This document shows positions 15,599 to 25,502 of a stretch of DNA of 64,000 bases, piece after piece (position 1 is the stretch's first letter; every line of letters starts with the position of its first letter). A model generated the notes under the pieces. The model was not told the origin of the DNA, made no database searches, and was given only the letters and a program-made list of their open reading frames with translations. The stretch covers positions 1,426,001 to 1,490,000 of the forward strand of contig NZ_CP007451.1 of the NCBI RefSeq assembly GCF_000626635.1, read 5' to 3'. The translations under genes were made by a program, and so were the position numbers. The stretch is from Draconibacterium orientale (GTDB taxonomy: Bacteria > Bacteroidota > Bacteroidia > Bacteroidales > Prolixibacteraceae).

Positions 15599-18500
15599 GA
15601 AGTTACCAGACCACCGATTACCACTGTTGCCAACGGACGTTGAACTTCAGAACCAGGGCCGGTATTAAACGCCATTGGAATAAAACCCAAACTGGCTACC
15701 AGTGCCGTCATCAAAACCGGGCGCAAACGATCTACCGATCCTTCAATGACCAGCTTTTTAAGGTCGCCTTTTTTCTCTTTCCGCAACATGTTTATATGAT
15801 CGACCAGCACAATACCATTGAGTACCGCAACCCCAAACAATGCCACAAATCCGATACTTGCCGTTACCGACAGATACATTCCTCTGATCCATAGCAGGAA
15901 AACTCCTCCCGACAAAGCAAACGGCAGGTTCAGTAAGATCAGAATGGCATAACGCATTTTCCCGAAGTTCAGGTACATTAAACCAATAATAATAAAGATT
16001 GAAAGAGGCACTACCAGCATTAAATGACGCATGGCACGGCGCTGATTTTCGAAGGTTCCGCCGTAATCAATAAAATAGCCTGACGGGATACTGGCACTTT
16101 TATCTATCTGCTCCTGCAGTTGCGAAACGTAGGTTCCCAGGTCTATGTCTTTAATGTTGATTCCAACAATTAATCGTCGCCAGCCATTTTCCCGCTGAAT
16201 TTCGCGCGGACCTTCCTGTAATTCGATATTTGCCACCCGTTTTAACGGAATATAACCGCCGCCCGGAAGATGCACCGGAGCTTCTGCAATTTTTGGCAAC
16301 TGGTCGCGAATATTTTCAGGATAACGCACTACGATTCCGAAATGTCGTTGTCCTTGGTACAATTGCCCGGCTTCCTGCCCGCCAATACCGGCCTCAACTA
16401 CTTTTTGCACATCATCCACATTTAAGCCAAACGACGCCACCGCCTCCCGATCGATATTTACGGTTAAGTATGGCTGCCCGGCTGATTGTTCCACATAGTA
16501 ATTATCAGTTCCCGGCAGGTTGGTTAGCAGTACAGAAATATTCTCGCCAACTTGATCAAGCACATCCAAATCTTCGCCATAAATTTTTACTGCCAGGTCG
16601 GATTTTACGCCGCTTGTTAACTCGTCAACGCGCATGGCAATTGGCTGCGTGAAATTATACGCCAAACCGGGCTCGGTTTGCAAATAAGGCTCTATCCTTC
16701 TTATAATATCTTCTTTTGTTACACCTTTCGACCACTCTTCAATGGGTTTCAGTACCACCCACACATCGGTTTGGTGAACACCCATCCAGTCGTTGGCCAG
16801 ATCGGAGCGACCGGTTTTGGGGACCACTGTTTCCACTTCAGGAATATTTTCCATGATCTTGCCGGCCAGCCAATCGGCATTTTCCATCGATTCTTCCAAC
16901 GTTACCGAAGGCATGCGCACTTGCTCGATCAGAATAGAACCTTCATCGAGCTCCGGCAAGAATTCAGTTCCCAACCGTGTCATTAAAAATATCGATACGA
17001 CGAAGATGGCCAGTGCAGAAGAACCCACAAACCAAAGCTTATTCATGTTCTTTTCCAGTCCTTTTTGGTAGCGTGGCCGCATCCATTCGATCAGGTAGTT
17101 TCGGCGTACTTTTACCTTTTTTCGGAATACAACGGCCGACATGGCAGGAACAAAAATGAGTGCCAGCAACAACGATCCAAAAACGGCAGCTGCCACTGTT
17201 ATCGCCATCGGGCGGAACAAAATACCTTCCATTCCACTGAAAGTCATGATCGGAACATAAACCATCAGAATAATGAGTACACCGAAAAAGATGGGCCGCA
17301 CCACATGATTGGCTGCTTTTCGAATCACTTCATCTTTCGACTCTTTCTTGTTCTTTTGCAGGTCGTGAACAATGTTTTCCACCATAACCACCGAACCGTC
17401 AACCACCATTCCGAAGTCGATAGCTCCCAAACTCATCAGGTTGGCTGCCAGTCCGAATTCGCGCATTCCGATAAAGGCAAACAACATCGAAAACGGAATT
17501 ACCATGGCAACAATCAGTGCTCCGGAAATCTCGCCAAGCAACAGCAGTAAAACAACGATAACCAAAAAACCACCTTCCAACAAGTTGGTAGAAATGGTAG
17601 AGGTTGTTCTTTTAATCAGGTCCGACTGATCGTAGAATTTCTCTACGCTAACACCTTCCGGCAGACTGCGGTTAATTTCTTCAATTTTATCTTCAATCTC
17701 CGAAATAACTTCACGGCCGTTTCCGCCACGCAACATCATCACAATTCCGGTAATCACCTCGCCTTTTCCGTCTTTGGTAACACCACCCTGCCTGATCTGC
17801 TTTCCTTCAACAACACTGGCAATATCTTTTATAAAAATGGGCTTGTTATCAATATTTTTTACGATGATATTCCGCACATCATCCATGCTGGTAATTTGCC
17901 CCACACCGCGAATAATGTACTGCTCGCCGTTGTGCTGAATGTAATTTCCGCCCGACACACTGTTGTTTTGTGCAATGGCATCCATCACTTCTGAAATACC
18001 GATGCTGTAGGTGCGCAGCAAACCCGGCTGAATGATAACGTTGTACTGTTTTACAAATCCGCCAAAGGAATTGATCTCCGTTACCCCCCTTACAATTTTT
18101 AATTGCGGAGCGATTAACCAGTCCTGAATTTCGCGCAGTTCCGACAGCGAATAATTTTCACCTTTAACCACATACTGATAAATCTCGCCAAGTGCTGTTG
18201 AAATGGGTCCCAGCGAAGGGCTTGAAACACCCGGCGGCAACTCATCGACTATGGATTGCAGCCTTTGACTAACAATCTGCCGGGCAAAATAAATATCTGT
18301 TCCCTCATCAAATTCAACGGTAACCGCCGACAGTCCGAATTGCGAAATGGAGCGAACTTCAGCCACATCGGGCAAACCGTTCATGGCCGTTTCTATCGGG
18401 TAACTTACCAGCTTTTCTACGTCGAAAGGAGAATAACGACCGGCCTTTGTAATTACTAAAACCTGCACCGGCGTTACATCCGGCTGCGAGTTAATGGGCA

Positions 18501-18600
18501 GGTTTATCAACGAAAAGTAGCCGGCAACAGCCATTAATATCACCAGAGATAAGGCTACGTATTTTTGACGAACACTAAATGAAATTATATTTTGAAGCAT
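15520..18600 (-). CDS. cusA: CusA/CzcA-type RND heavy-metal efflux pump
   Basis: A 1026-residue HME-RND inner-membrane proton/metal antiporter. It shows the twelve-helix RND layout: TM1 at about 12-30, a large periplasmic loop, TM2-6 (335-540), a second loop, and TM7-12 (855-1015). It has the RND signature GAIDFGMVVDGSVVMVENIVHDL with the acidic TM4 residue, and MRVDELTSGVKSDLAVKIYGEDL typical of CusA/CzcA. It forms a tripartite pump with the adaptor 20 bp upstream and the TolC-family protein before it. Monovalent (Cu/Ag) or divalent specificity cannot be settled by eye. Confidence 0.95.
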   Translation of the reverse strand: MLQNIISFSVRQKYVALSLVILMAVAGYFSLINLPINSQPDVTPVQVLVITKAGRYSPFDVEKLVSYPIETAMNGLPDVAEVRSISQFGLSAVTVEFDEGTDIYFARQIVSQRLQSIVDELPPGVSSPSLGPISTALGEIYQYVVKGENYSLSELREIQDWLIAPQLKIVRGVTEINSFGGFVKQYNVIIQPGLLRTYSIGISEVMDAIAQNNSVSGGNYIQHNGEQYIIRGVGQITSMDDVRNIIVKNIDNKPIFIKDIASVVEGKQIRQGGVTKDGKGEVITGIVMMLRGGNGREVISEIEDKIEEINRSLPEGVSVEKFYDQSDLIKRTTSTISTNLLEGGFLVIVVLLLLLGEISGALIVAMVIPFSMLFAFIGMREFGLAANLMSLGAIDFGMVVDGSVVMVENIVHDLQKNKKESKDEVIRKAANHVVRPIFFGVLIILMVYVPIMTFSGMEGILFRPMAITVAAAVFGSLLLALIFVPAMSAVVFRKKVKVRRNYLIEWMRPRYQKGLEKNMNKLWFVGSSALAIFVVSIFLMTRLGTEFLPELDEGSILIEQVRMPSVTLEESMENADWLAGKIMENIPEVETVVPKTGRSDLANDWMGVHQTDVWVVLKPIEEWSKGVTKEDIIRRIEPYLQTEPGLAYNFTQPIAMRVDELTSGVKSDLAVKIYGEDLDVLDQVGENISVLLTNLPGTDNYYVEQSAGQPYLTVNIDREAVASFGLNVDDVQKVVEAGIGGQEAGQLYQGQRHFGIVVRYPENIRDQLPKIAEAPVHLPGGGYIPLKRVANIELQEGPREIQRENGWRRLIVGINIKDIDLGTYVSQLQEQIDKSASIPSGYFIDYGGTFENQRRAMRHLMLVVPLSIFIIIGLMYLNFGKMRYAILILLNLPFALSGGVFLLWIRGMYLSVTASIGFVALFGVAVLNGIVLVDHINMLRKEKKGDLKKLVIEGSVDRLRPVLMTALVASLGFIPMAFNTGPGSEVQRPLATVVIGGLVTSTFLTLLVLPIAYYWIERKKAPAKEA

Positions 18601-18620
18601 CAGCCGAGTTTTTTATGGTT

Positions 18621-19817
18621 TTATTCTTCAGAAATGATATCGAAACGCGACAGCGCTTTTAAGCTAAACACTTTTGTAACGGCCACTTCTTCGCCGGCGG
18701 AAAGCCCCGAGGCAACAAATACAAAATCGCCTTTTATTTGCTCCACTTCAATGGGTCGGCGTTCAAAAGTATTCGCATCTTTTTTCACAAAAACAATGGG
18801 CTGATCGCCATCGTAAGTAAGCGCCTGCAACTGAATGGCCACAGTTTCTTTTTGCGATTCGGAAGTGATTGCCAACCTGAGGTTTTCGCCCGGTTTGGGC
18901 CAGCCATCTTCCGACGGAATAATAATATTTACCACCACTGAGCGACTGGTTTCATCCAGTCCGGGATTTACCGAAGTAATTTTTCCTTTTATGGTAACAT
19001 CTTCCTGCTCACGTTTCGAAATTTCAACCAAATTCCCGGGTTCCACCAGCACTGCATCGCCGGGTGAAACGTAACCGCGAATGAGCACCTCGTGCGTATC
19101 GAGGACGCGCGAGAGGTTTTCCAGCGCATTTACCGACTGCCCCAGTTCTACAAAATTCTTCTCGATTACACCGTCTATCGGTGCAACAATTTTTAGTGTT
19201 GGCTCAAAATTACCGGAGTCAGAAAACTTGGCAATTTCCGAATCGGGAACACCAACCGCCCGCAATTTCGCGTAGGCCGATTTTAACGAAGCTGATGCCC
19301 GCTGGTATTCAGCTGTTGCCTGCTCCAGTTCGCTGGTTGAGCTAATCCGCTCCTCAACCAACTGCTGTAAACGGGCCAAACGGCTTTTCTGAAACGACTC
19401 CTGTGCATAAGCCTGCAGGTATTCCGAAATCAGGTTTCCGTATTCCAGACTTTGAATACGAAACAGTTCCTGGCCTTTATTCACCCGGTTTCCTTCGTAA
19501 ACGTTAATGGCTGTAACCTGTCCGTTAATTGGCGTACTGATAATGCTGGAATGCCCCGGCGACGGAAAAACAACGCCCGGCGCCAAAATCTGATGATCGA
19601 CAAATTCGCTTTTTATGGCTTCCGTTTTTATCGAAAGTTCACCGCGCTCTTTATCCGACAACTTGATTTCGACCACTTTGTCGGTACCATCTTTTAACGA
19701 TGGCGGCACATCGGTTTCAACCGCTACTTTTTCTTCTTTCGGCTCATTTCCCGAATTACAGGCGGCAAATGAGAAAAGGATAATTACAATTCCGAGGTGA
19801 ATAAATTTGGTCTTCAT
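18621..19817 (-). CDS. cusB: RND efflux periplasmic adaptor (CusB/CzcB type), lipoprotein
   Basis: A 398-residue membrane-fusion protein. The signal peptide ends in the lipobox SFAAC (MKTKFIHLGIVIILFSFAAC). A barrel-sandwich/lipoyl domain follows (GQVTAINVYEGNRVNKGQEL; APIDGVIEKNFVELGQSV) around an alpha-hairpin (about 135-190), then beta-barrel and membrane-proximal domains (VFVKKDANTFERRPIEVEQI). It links the RND pump to the outer-membrane channel in the periplasm. It lies in one operon with cusA and the TolC-family gene. Confidence 0.93.
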   Translation of the reverse strand: MKTKFIHLGIVIILFSFAACNSGNEPKEEKVAVETDVPPSLKDGTDKVVEIKLSDKERGELSIKTEAIKSEFVDHQILAPGVVFPSPGHSSIISTPINGQVTAINVYEGNRVNKGQELFRIQSLEYGNLISEYLQAYAQESFQKSRLARLQQLVEERISSTSELEQATAEYQRASASLKSAYAKLRAVGVPDSEIAKFSDSGNFEPTLKIVAPIDGVIEKNFVELGQSVNALENLSRVLDTHEVLIRGYVSPGDAVLVEPGNLVEISKREQEDVTIKGKITSVNPGLDETSRSVVVNIIIPSEDGWPKPGENLRLAITSESQKETVAIQLQALTYDGDQPIVFVKKDANTFERRPIEVEQIKGDFVFVASGLSAGEEVAVTKVFSLKALSRFDIISEE

Positions 19818-19837
19818 ATCGTTTTAGTTGTGTATTG

Positions 19838-21082
19838 CTAATAGATTAATTCCTGATTGAGGTACTGCTCGAGGGCAGCCAATTGCATATAATAATCGCG
19901 GAGGGCAGTTAAATAACGCTGCTCACTTTTTAAATAGATCTGTTGCGCATTTAGTAGTTCGAGAAGGTCGATTTCGCCCAGTTGATAGGCTCGTAACGAC
20001 ATGCTCTGCAGTTTCGACGAACGCTCCTGCATCGAATCGTGATAACGGTTTACGATCGAACGGCTCACCGAATAATTGTGCCAGGCATATTCAATTTCCT
20101 TTTTCATGTTCAGGCGGATTTCCTTTTGGTTCCAGAGCAGCTCCTCCTTTCGGGCGGTGGCCATTTGTATTTTGCCTTTCTGATCGAACGGATACCAGAT
20201 AGGAATGCTCAAACCAATCTCAAAACCGTTAAAATCGTAACCGGTGCCATAATCCTGTTTGTAGAGACTAAACCGAACATCGGGCAGAATGTTGCTTTTG
20301 GCTTCTTTCAGAAAATAGTCGGAAGCATTCAGCAAATTCATTGATGCCCGGTAAGCAGGTTGCTCTTCCTGAACCGCCAGCGCCTGAATTTGCGAAATAT
20401 CAATATCGGTGGCATACAAGGTGTCGGCAAACTGAATACTGTACTTTTGCTCCTCGATGGGCAATCCCATAACGTTAAAAAGTCCGTAGCGTGCCTGGTG
20501 CAAAATCCACTCACTCTGGTCGAGATCGTTTCGGGCCTCATCCAACTGAATTTCGGCATTTGCCAAATCGATGCCATTTCCCAAACCTGTTTCAAACTTG
20601 GTATATACTGCATTGTACAGGTCTTGCGCAAGATTTAATTGATTTTCGCGCGAGCGCTGCAAATAAAGAGCATACACCACTTCGATGTATTTACTTTTTA
20701 CCTGCGAATTGATTTCCTTCTCTTTAGCAACAATAACATTTTTTTGCGCCTCCACTTCCTGTTTCAAGGCTTTTACACGATAAACCGACGTTAACGGGAA
20801 ATCCACTTCCTGCGTTATGGCCACACGTTTTTCGGCAAACGGCGCCGTTGGATCATCGCTGATACCTTCTTTAAAATAACTGATTTCGGGGGCAGAAACG
20901 CCCGTGTTAATTCGCCACTCGTTTTCCTTTTGAACCAAACGCGCCCGCATCTGGTTGAGTTCGGCATTGTAACCGATAGCCTGTTCTACGGCCTGCTGAA
21001 TCGTTAACAGTTCGTCTTGTGCATACACGCTGCCAGCCAGAAGTAACAGGAAAACTAAACTGAATTTTGTTAGTCTTATCAT
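19838..21082 (-). CDS. cusC: TolC-family outer-membrane efflux channel
   Basis: A 414-residue exported protein from the ATG at 21082, where a signal peptide starts (MIRLTKFSLVFLLLLAGSVYAQ); an ATG eight codons earlier is less likely. Long coiled alpha-hairpins with the TolC-type repeat (LLTIQQAVEQAIGYNAELNQ ... AYQLGEIDLLELLNAQQIYL) form the trans-periplasmic channel. It is the first gene of the cus operon (cusC-cusB-cusA). The spacing to cusB is 20 bp. Confidence 0.92.
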   Translation of the reverse strand: MIRLTKFSLVFLLLLAGSVYAQDELLTIQQAVEQAIGYNAELNQMRARLVQKENEWRINTGVSAPEISYFKEGISDDPTAPFAEKRVAITQEVDFPLTSVYRVKALKQEVEAQKNVIVAKEKEINSQVKSKYIEVVYALYLQRSRENQLNLAQDLYNAVYTKFETGLGNGIDLANAEIQLDEARNDLDQSEWILHQARYGLFNVMGLPIEEQKYSIQFADTLYATDIDISQIQALAVQEEQPAYRASMNLLNASDYFLKEAKSNILPDVRFSLYKQDYGTGYDFNGFEIGLSIPIWYPFDQKGKIQMATARKEELLWNQKEIRLNMKKEIEYAWHNYSVSRSIVNRYHDSMQERSSKLQSMSLRAYQLGEIDLLELLNAQQIYLKSEQRYLTALRDYYMQLAALEQYLNQELIY

Positions 21083-21304
21083 GGTTTTTTGGAATTTAAC
21101 GATCAATTTATTGTGCTTAAGTTACAAAGAGTTATGCAATTTGTTAAACATTTCACACATGAAAATATTTATGCCCTATAGTTAATAGCAATATTGGCCT
21201 TTATAAACATTTGACACATTAAATTGAAAAAACCGTCGCTCAGGGTAAAAAAAATTACAATACAGAATTACCTACGGAAACTCTGGTACAAATCTTTAGC
21301 TCAA

Positions 21305-22180
21305 CTATTCCTGTTTGGGCTCCTCCGGCCCATGGTAAGGCGAAGCCAGTTTTCGCCCGCGATATGAAAACCGTTTCGACATGTACGACAGAATTTCGTT
21401 GGCCGTACTTTCAATGGGTTTATTGGAAACATTGATAACCGTAAAACCTCCCCTATCGAATACAAACATGGCTTTCCGGATCTCTTCGCGCACAGCACGT
21501 TGATCGACGTAGGATTCGAGACGATGATTCTCCCAACTGGCAATTCTTTTCTGACGATGTGCAATTAACTGGGTGGCACCAATGTGTAATCCAAATACGC
21601 GGCTTGGGTCCACCTGAAAAAGTTCATCCGGCGGCTGAATACCGGGTACCAGTGGCACGTTGGCCACTTTCCAGCCGTACATGGCCAGGTACACACTGAG
21701 CGGCGTTTTTCCGGCACGCGAAACGCCGGTTAAAATAATCTCGGCATTGTGCAGTCGCTCGGGGCTCATGCCATCGTCGTGCGACAAAGTGAATTCGATA
21801 GAATCAATCCGGTCGAAATACTGATGATTAATCTCGCGGTATAACCCGGGATGCACCATCGGTTCTACATTCAGCGTTTCATCTAAATAACCGGCCAGTT
21901 CGCCCATTAAATCAATTACCCGAACATTAAACTCTTTCCCCAGTTCATTAATCTTGTGGCGCAATTCAGGATTCACCATCGTATGAGCAATCAACCCGTT
22001 ATCAGCTTTGGCTCTCATAATGATGTCGAAAACCTCATCTTCGGAGTTTACCCGCCCGATAATTTCCACAGGAACCTTGTTTTCGGGGTACTGAATCAAT
22101 ATGGCCTGAACCAGGTTGTTTCCGGCAATTCCTGTTCCGCCCGATACCACATAAATGGGTGCTGGTGATTTTTTGCTCAT
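21305..22180 (-). CDS. Pyruvate phosphate dikinase regulatory protein (DUF299 kinase/phosphorylase)
   Basis: A 291-residue bifunctional ADP-dependent kinase / Pi-dependent phosphorylase that switches PPDK (or PEP synthase) off and on. The P-loop-like signature GVSRAGKTPLSVYLAMYGWK, then NVPLVPGIQPPDELF, and the C-terminal TVINVSNKPIESTANEIL are diagnostic. I start at ATG 22180 (MSKKSPAPIYVVSGGTG); the frame extends ten codons further upstream without family similarity. The dikinase itself is not in the window. Confidence 0.92.
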   Translation of the reverse strand: MSKKSPAPIYVVSGGTGIAGNNLVQAILIQYPENKVPVEIIGRVNSEDEVFDIIMRAKADNGLIAHTMVNPELRHKINELGKEFNVRVIDLMGELAGYLDETLNVEPMVHPGLYREINHQYFDRIDSIEFTLSHDDGMSPERLHNAEIILTGVSRAGKTPLSVYLAMYGWKVANVPLVPGIQPPDELFQVDPSRVFGLHIGATQLIAHRQKRIASWENHRLESYVDQRAVREEIRKAMFVFDRGGFTVINVSNKPIESTANEILSYMSKRFSYRGRKLASPYHGPEEPKQE

Positions 22181-22273
22181 AACGCTGTGCTTATCTTTAA
22201 AAGGGAACAAACAGAATAAGAACTAAGTTTATCACAAAAAGCAAATTATCTTAAATAGTGCTAAAACCAGTAA

Positions 22274-24661
22274 TTATTCAGGTTTCAATTGCATTTTAAA
22301 ACGGGCCTTGTTTTCCACATTTTGTTTTGTAAACAGATCGGGGTGATATTGGTTATTCAAGTACATTTCAGTTTGATCGAGGTAGAAATTGCTGGCCGGA
22401 ATACCACTTGTCCCGGTTGGAATAATTGTCTCCGAATCGTCCCAGTTTGCCATGCTGAAAATGTGTCGATGCGATGCGCCGTGCACGGTTTCATACAAAT
22501 TTTTGTACGAATACGAATATGGGCACACCGTATGAAAACTTCCCGGTACCTCGAACGGTCCGCGGTTTAATTTTAAGGCTTTATTGAGAATGTCAACCAC
22601 TCCCAGCGGATGAGCCAGCGTAAACGAATGTATTTTGCCCCAGCTCCAGTCATCAACATTGTTTCCGAGGGTTGCTGTTAGCTCCTCAACCGTTTCGTTA
22701 AACGACAGCGCCACAATATCATCAAAACTTTCGGTTTGTTCAGTCATCACGTTGTCCGCCCACTGCGATTGCCCTTCAGCCAGGAAGTTTATCATCAGGT
22801 TCTCGAGTAACACTTTTTGCCCCAGCATGCCTTCAAAAAGCTCAGGCGACAGTTCATCTTTAACCAGGTTCTCCATCGATTTTAGATATAGAATTTCGAA
22901 AATAGAGGCTGCCTGACTTTCTCGTGTAAGGTTGTAATCCCATGCTTTTAGTTTGTTGAAAGCTGCCTGTTCTGTTTCATTAAACCCCGATTGTTTTTTA
23001 AGCGATTCAATAAAAACTATAGTCATTTGCTCTGCCGTCTTCGATTTCCAATCGCCTTGAATGGCTTTAAAATCATCGATACCCAACTTTTCTTTGGCTT
23101 CCAGCATTTCCCTTATCCGGTCGATGCGGCTGGGTGTTGCAAACCAGTAGCTAATGTAATACGGATAATCGTCGGTTACGGTTTTGTTGTTTGCTGATGA
23201 CACGTAACCTCTCTCCGGATTAAACTCGTAAGGCAGTTCTTCGAACGAAACCAGTCCCTGCCAGTCGTATTTACTACTGTCGCCGGGATAGATTTGAATT
23301 CCTGAACCTGCACGAATGGGCACTCCGGCGCTACATTGCAAACCAATATTCCCTTTTACATCGGCGTAAACCACATTCTGGCTCACCGACTTAAAAGTGC
23401 TGACAGCATCACGAAAATCGCTCCAGTTGTTGGCACGGTTCAACCTGAAGACAGTCCTGATCTCGTTACTCATTTCGTTGCCCAACCAGCGAATGGAAAG
23501 CGGTGTTTCTTTTTCCTTTTTAAAACGGTTCACTATTGGCCCGCGGTGCGTAAATTTCAACACCTCTTCAAACTCCTCGCCCTCCTTGGTTTTTATGATT
23601 TCCTTTTTAATCCGGAGATCGTGCCAGGCCCCATCGAACCAGTATTTTGTAGAATCTTCATTTAATTTCTCAGCATAAAAATCGAGGTCGTCCACCATCA
23701 CATTGGTCATTCCCCAGGCAATGCTGTCGTTGTGGCCACAAATAACAAATGGCTGACCGGGAACCACTAAGCCGGTTACATTTATTTTCCCCTCAACAAC
23801 CTGGTGCATTTGGTACCAGATGCCCGGAGCGAATAATCCCAAATGCATGTCGTTGGCCAGAAGCGGCATTCCGGTTTGGCTTTTTTTACCGGCAACCGCC
23901 CAGTTGTTGCTTCCGTTAAAAATCTCAGCACCCAGTTCCGTTAAATTTTCGGTGGCGGATAATAAAGTCTCTGATGCCTCAATTTCAATATTCCCAAACC
24001 CGGGATAGATAGCTGTTTTATGGTTTTTCAGATCGGGAATCAGCTCAGCAATTTTCTCATCCGAAACCTCGGCGCGTAATTGGTGCAGGAAGTATTCGGT
24101 TCCCCAACCCATCGATAAATCCCACGACATGTAACCAATCAGGTTGATACAATGCACCGGCTCCCACGGCTCAGGTTTGTATTGCAACACCTTAAACTCG
24201 GGTGGCAGCGGATATTTTCGGATGTACTGATTTATACCGTCGGAATACGCTTCGAGGGCAGTAATGATTTCCGGCGATGAAGTTGCCAGTATCTTTTCCG
24301 ACTTTTCCTGAATACGAATTGCGCGCATCATCAGGTCGGTTTCCAGCTGGTCTTTTCCTAATATCTCGGATAAGCGCCCTTGTGTTACTCGCCGTAACAA
24401 ATCCATTTGCCACAGCCTGTCTTGCGCCATGGCAAAACCTACAGCCCGGTACAAATCAGCTTCATTTTCAGCGTAAATATGCGGAATGGCATGTTCATCG
24501 CGAAATAGGGAAACCGGTTCGCGGAGTCGTTCCAGTTTCAGGCTTTCGTTATAATCGGGCAGTGCCGAAGTTTTAATATTCTGCAGCACCAGAAAGCCAA
24601 CAAATAAAGCAAGAAGGAGGAAGCCAAGCACTCCCAACAAAACACGTTTTAAGGTCTTCAT
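22274..24661 (-). CDS. Penicillin acylase family protein (Ntn hydrolase)
   Basis: A 795-residue exported Ntn-type amidohydrolase. An N-terminal membrane/signal helix (residues 4-25) is followed by the alpha chain, a spacer, and the beta chain, which would start at the Ser of FNGSNNWAVAGKKS after self-cleavage. MPLLANDMHLGL, the oxyanion/catalytic Asn region VSSANNKTV, and the calcium-binding-like region MVDDLDFYAEKL are visible. Family members cleave penicillins, acyl-homoserine lactones or other amides in the periplasm. The substrate here is unknown. ATG 24661 is preferred over one eight codons upstream, since the signal helix begins there. Confidence 0.93.
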   Translation of the reverse strand: MKTLKRVLLGVLGFLLLALFVGFLVLQNIKTSALPDYNESLKLERLREPVSLFRDEHAIPHIYAENEADLYRAVGFAMAQDRLWQMDLLRRVTQGRLSEILGKDQLETDLMMRAIRIQEKSEKILATSSPEIITALEAYSDGINQYIRKYPLPPEFKVLQYKPEPWEPVHCINLIGYMSWDLSMGWGTEYFLHQLRAEVSDEKIAELIPDLKNHKTAIYPGFGNIEIEASETLLSATENLTELGAEIFNGSNNWAVAGKKSQTGMPLLANDMHLGLFAPGIWYQMHQVVEGKINVTGLVVPGQPFVICGHNDSIAWGMTNVMVDDLDFYAEKLNEDSTKYWFDGAWHDLRIKKEIIKTKEGEEFEEVLKFTHRGPIVNRFKKEKETPLSIRWLGNEMSNEIRTVFRLNRANNWSDFRDAVSTFKSVSQNVVYADVKGNIGLQCSAGVPIRAGSGIQIYPGDSSKYDWQGLVSFEELPYEFNPERGYVSSANNKTVTDDYPYYISYWFATPSRIDRIREMLEAKEKLGIDDFKAIQGDWKSKTAEQMTIVFIESLKKQSGFNETEQAAFNKLKAWDYNLTRESQAASIFEILYLKSMENLVKDELSPELFEGMLGQKVLLENLMINFLAEGQSQWADNVMTEQTESFDDIVALSFNETVEELTATLGNNVDDWSWGKIHSFTLAHPLGVVDILNKALKLNRGPFEVPGSFHTVCPYSYSYKNLYETVHGASHRHIFSMANWDDSETIIPTGTSGIPASNFYLDQTEMYLNNQYHPDLFTKQNVENKARFKMQLKPE

Positions 24662-24745
24662 TTGAAATAGATTTTTTTGGAACAAATGGATTACTCTCTG
24701 AATTTTCTATATTTATTCCTTAAAAATAATTCAAAATCAGACATT

Positions 24746-25189
24746 ATGAAAAAGCTTGTAATTCTTTTTTTCCTTGGAGTTTATGCTTTGGCAGGTTTGG
24801 CGCAAGAGGCCGATCAAATTGTTGGCGTTTGGTGGAATGATGAAAAGACAACCAAAATTGAAGTTGAAAAACAGGATGGAAAGTACATTGGTACCATCGT
24901 TTATATGATTCCTGAAAAATATGAAAACGGAGCGCCTCCAAAGGACGATGAAAATCCGGATCCGGCATTACGTGAGCGCTCGGTGGTGGGCATACAAATT
25001 CTGAATGGTTTTGAGTATGATGCTAAAAAAGAAGAGTGGAGCAACGGCACTATTTACGACCCGAAATCGGGAAAAACCTACGATTGCTACAGCTGGATGG
25101 AAAACGATGATGTGCTGAAACTTAAAGGTTTTGTTGCCGGAATTCGCATGCTGGGCCGTAGTTCGGAGTGGTACAGAACAACTTTGTAG
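24746..25189 (+). CDS. DUF2147 exported protein
   Basis: A 147-residue protein with a signal peptide (MKKLVILFFLGVYALAGLAQ) and the DUF2147 beta-barrel-like domain: IVGVWWNDEKTTKIEVEKQD, GKYIGTIVYM, NGTIYDPKSGKTYDCYSWM and LKLKGFVAGIRMLGRSSEWYR. The family is widespread and of unknown function. The ATG at 24746 is chosen for the signal peptide. It is divergent from the penicillin acylase gene and marks the left border of the accessory island. Confidence 0.88.
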   Translation: MKKLVILFFLGVYALAGLAQEADQIVGVWWNDEKTTKIEVEKQDGKYIGTIVYMIPEKYENGAPPKDDENPDPALRERSVVGIQILNGFEYDAKKEEWSNGTIYDPKSGKTYDCYSWMENDDVLKLKGFVAGIRMLGRSSEWYRTTL

Positions 25190-25312
25190 TAGTTGGGTTG
25201 TAATTTGGGCTTTAAAGTAATTAGCAAAATAGAGGATTGCTTCATTTCACTGCATTGCTTTGGCAACGATATTTCTTTCACAGAAAAAGAGAACCCACTT
25301 GTATAATAAGTA

Positions 25313-25443
25313 GCAATCCGGCAAACGACGGACGGGTACCGAAGTGATCCTTGTATTACAAAAGTGGATTCTGGATACTAGATACCGGATGCCCAGGCGC
25401 TGCGGTCGGGATTGCGCTTCGCTTAACTGGATGCTGGATACAA
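25313..25443. repeat. Island-border repeat, left copy
   Basis: GGCAAACGACGGAC..., CCGAAGTGATCCTTGTAT and GGATTCTGGATACTAGATAC-type words recur at 30733-30857 and 31019-31142 in the same orientation. The left copy contains GCTGCGGTCGGGATTGCGCT as do the others. Confidence 0.8.
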
Positions 25444-25502
25444 ATGACTAATGACTGGTGGCTAGTGACTAGTGACTAGTGGCTAGTGGCTAGTGGCTAG
25501 TG
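25444..25502. repeat. Heptanucleotide array (GTGRCTA)n
   Basis: Eight 7-bp units (ATGACTA, ATGACTG, then GTGGCTA or GTGACTA). The same unit family recurs at 31143-31191 at the other end of the island. It runs into the 3' end of the gene on the minus strand at 25490. Confidence 0.85.

Noticed and set aside
17065-17550. 161-codon frame antisense to cusA
   Set aside because: It is opposite an intact RND gene, His/Asn/Gln-rich in the way antisense frames are, with no signal of its own.
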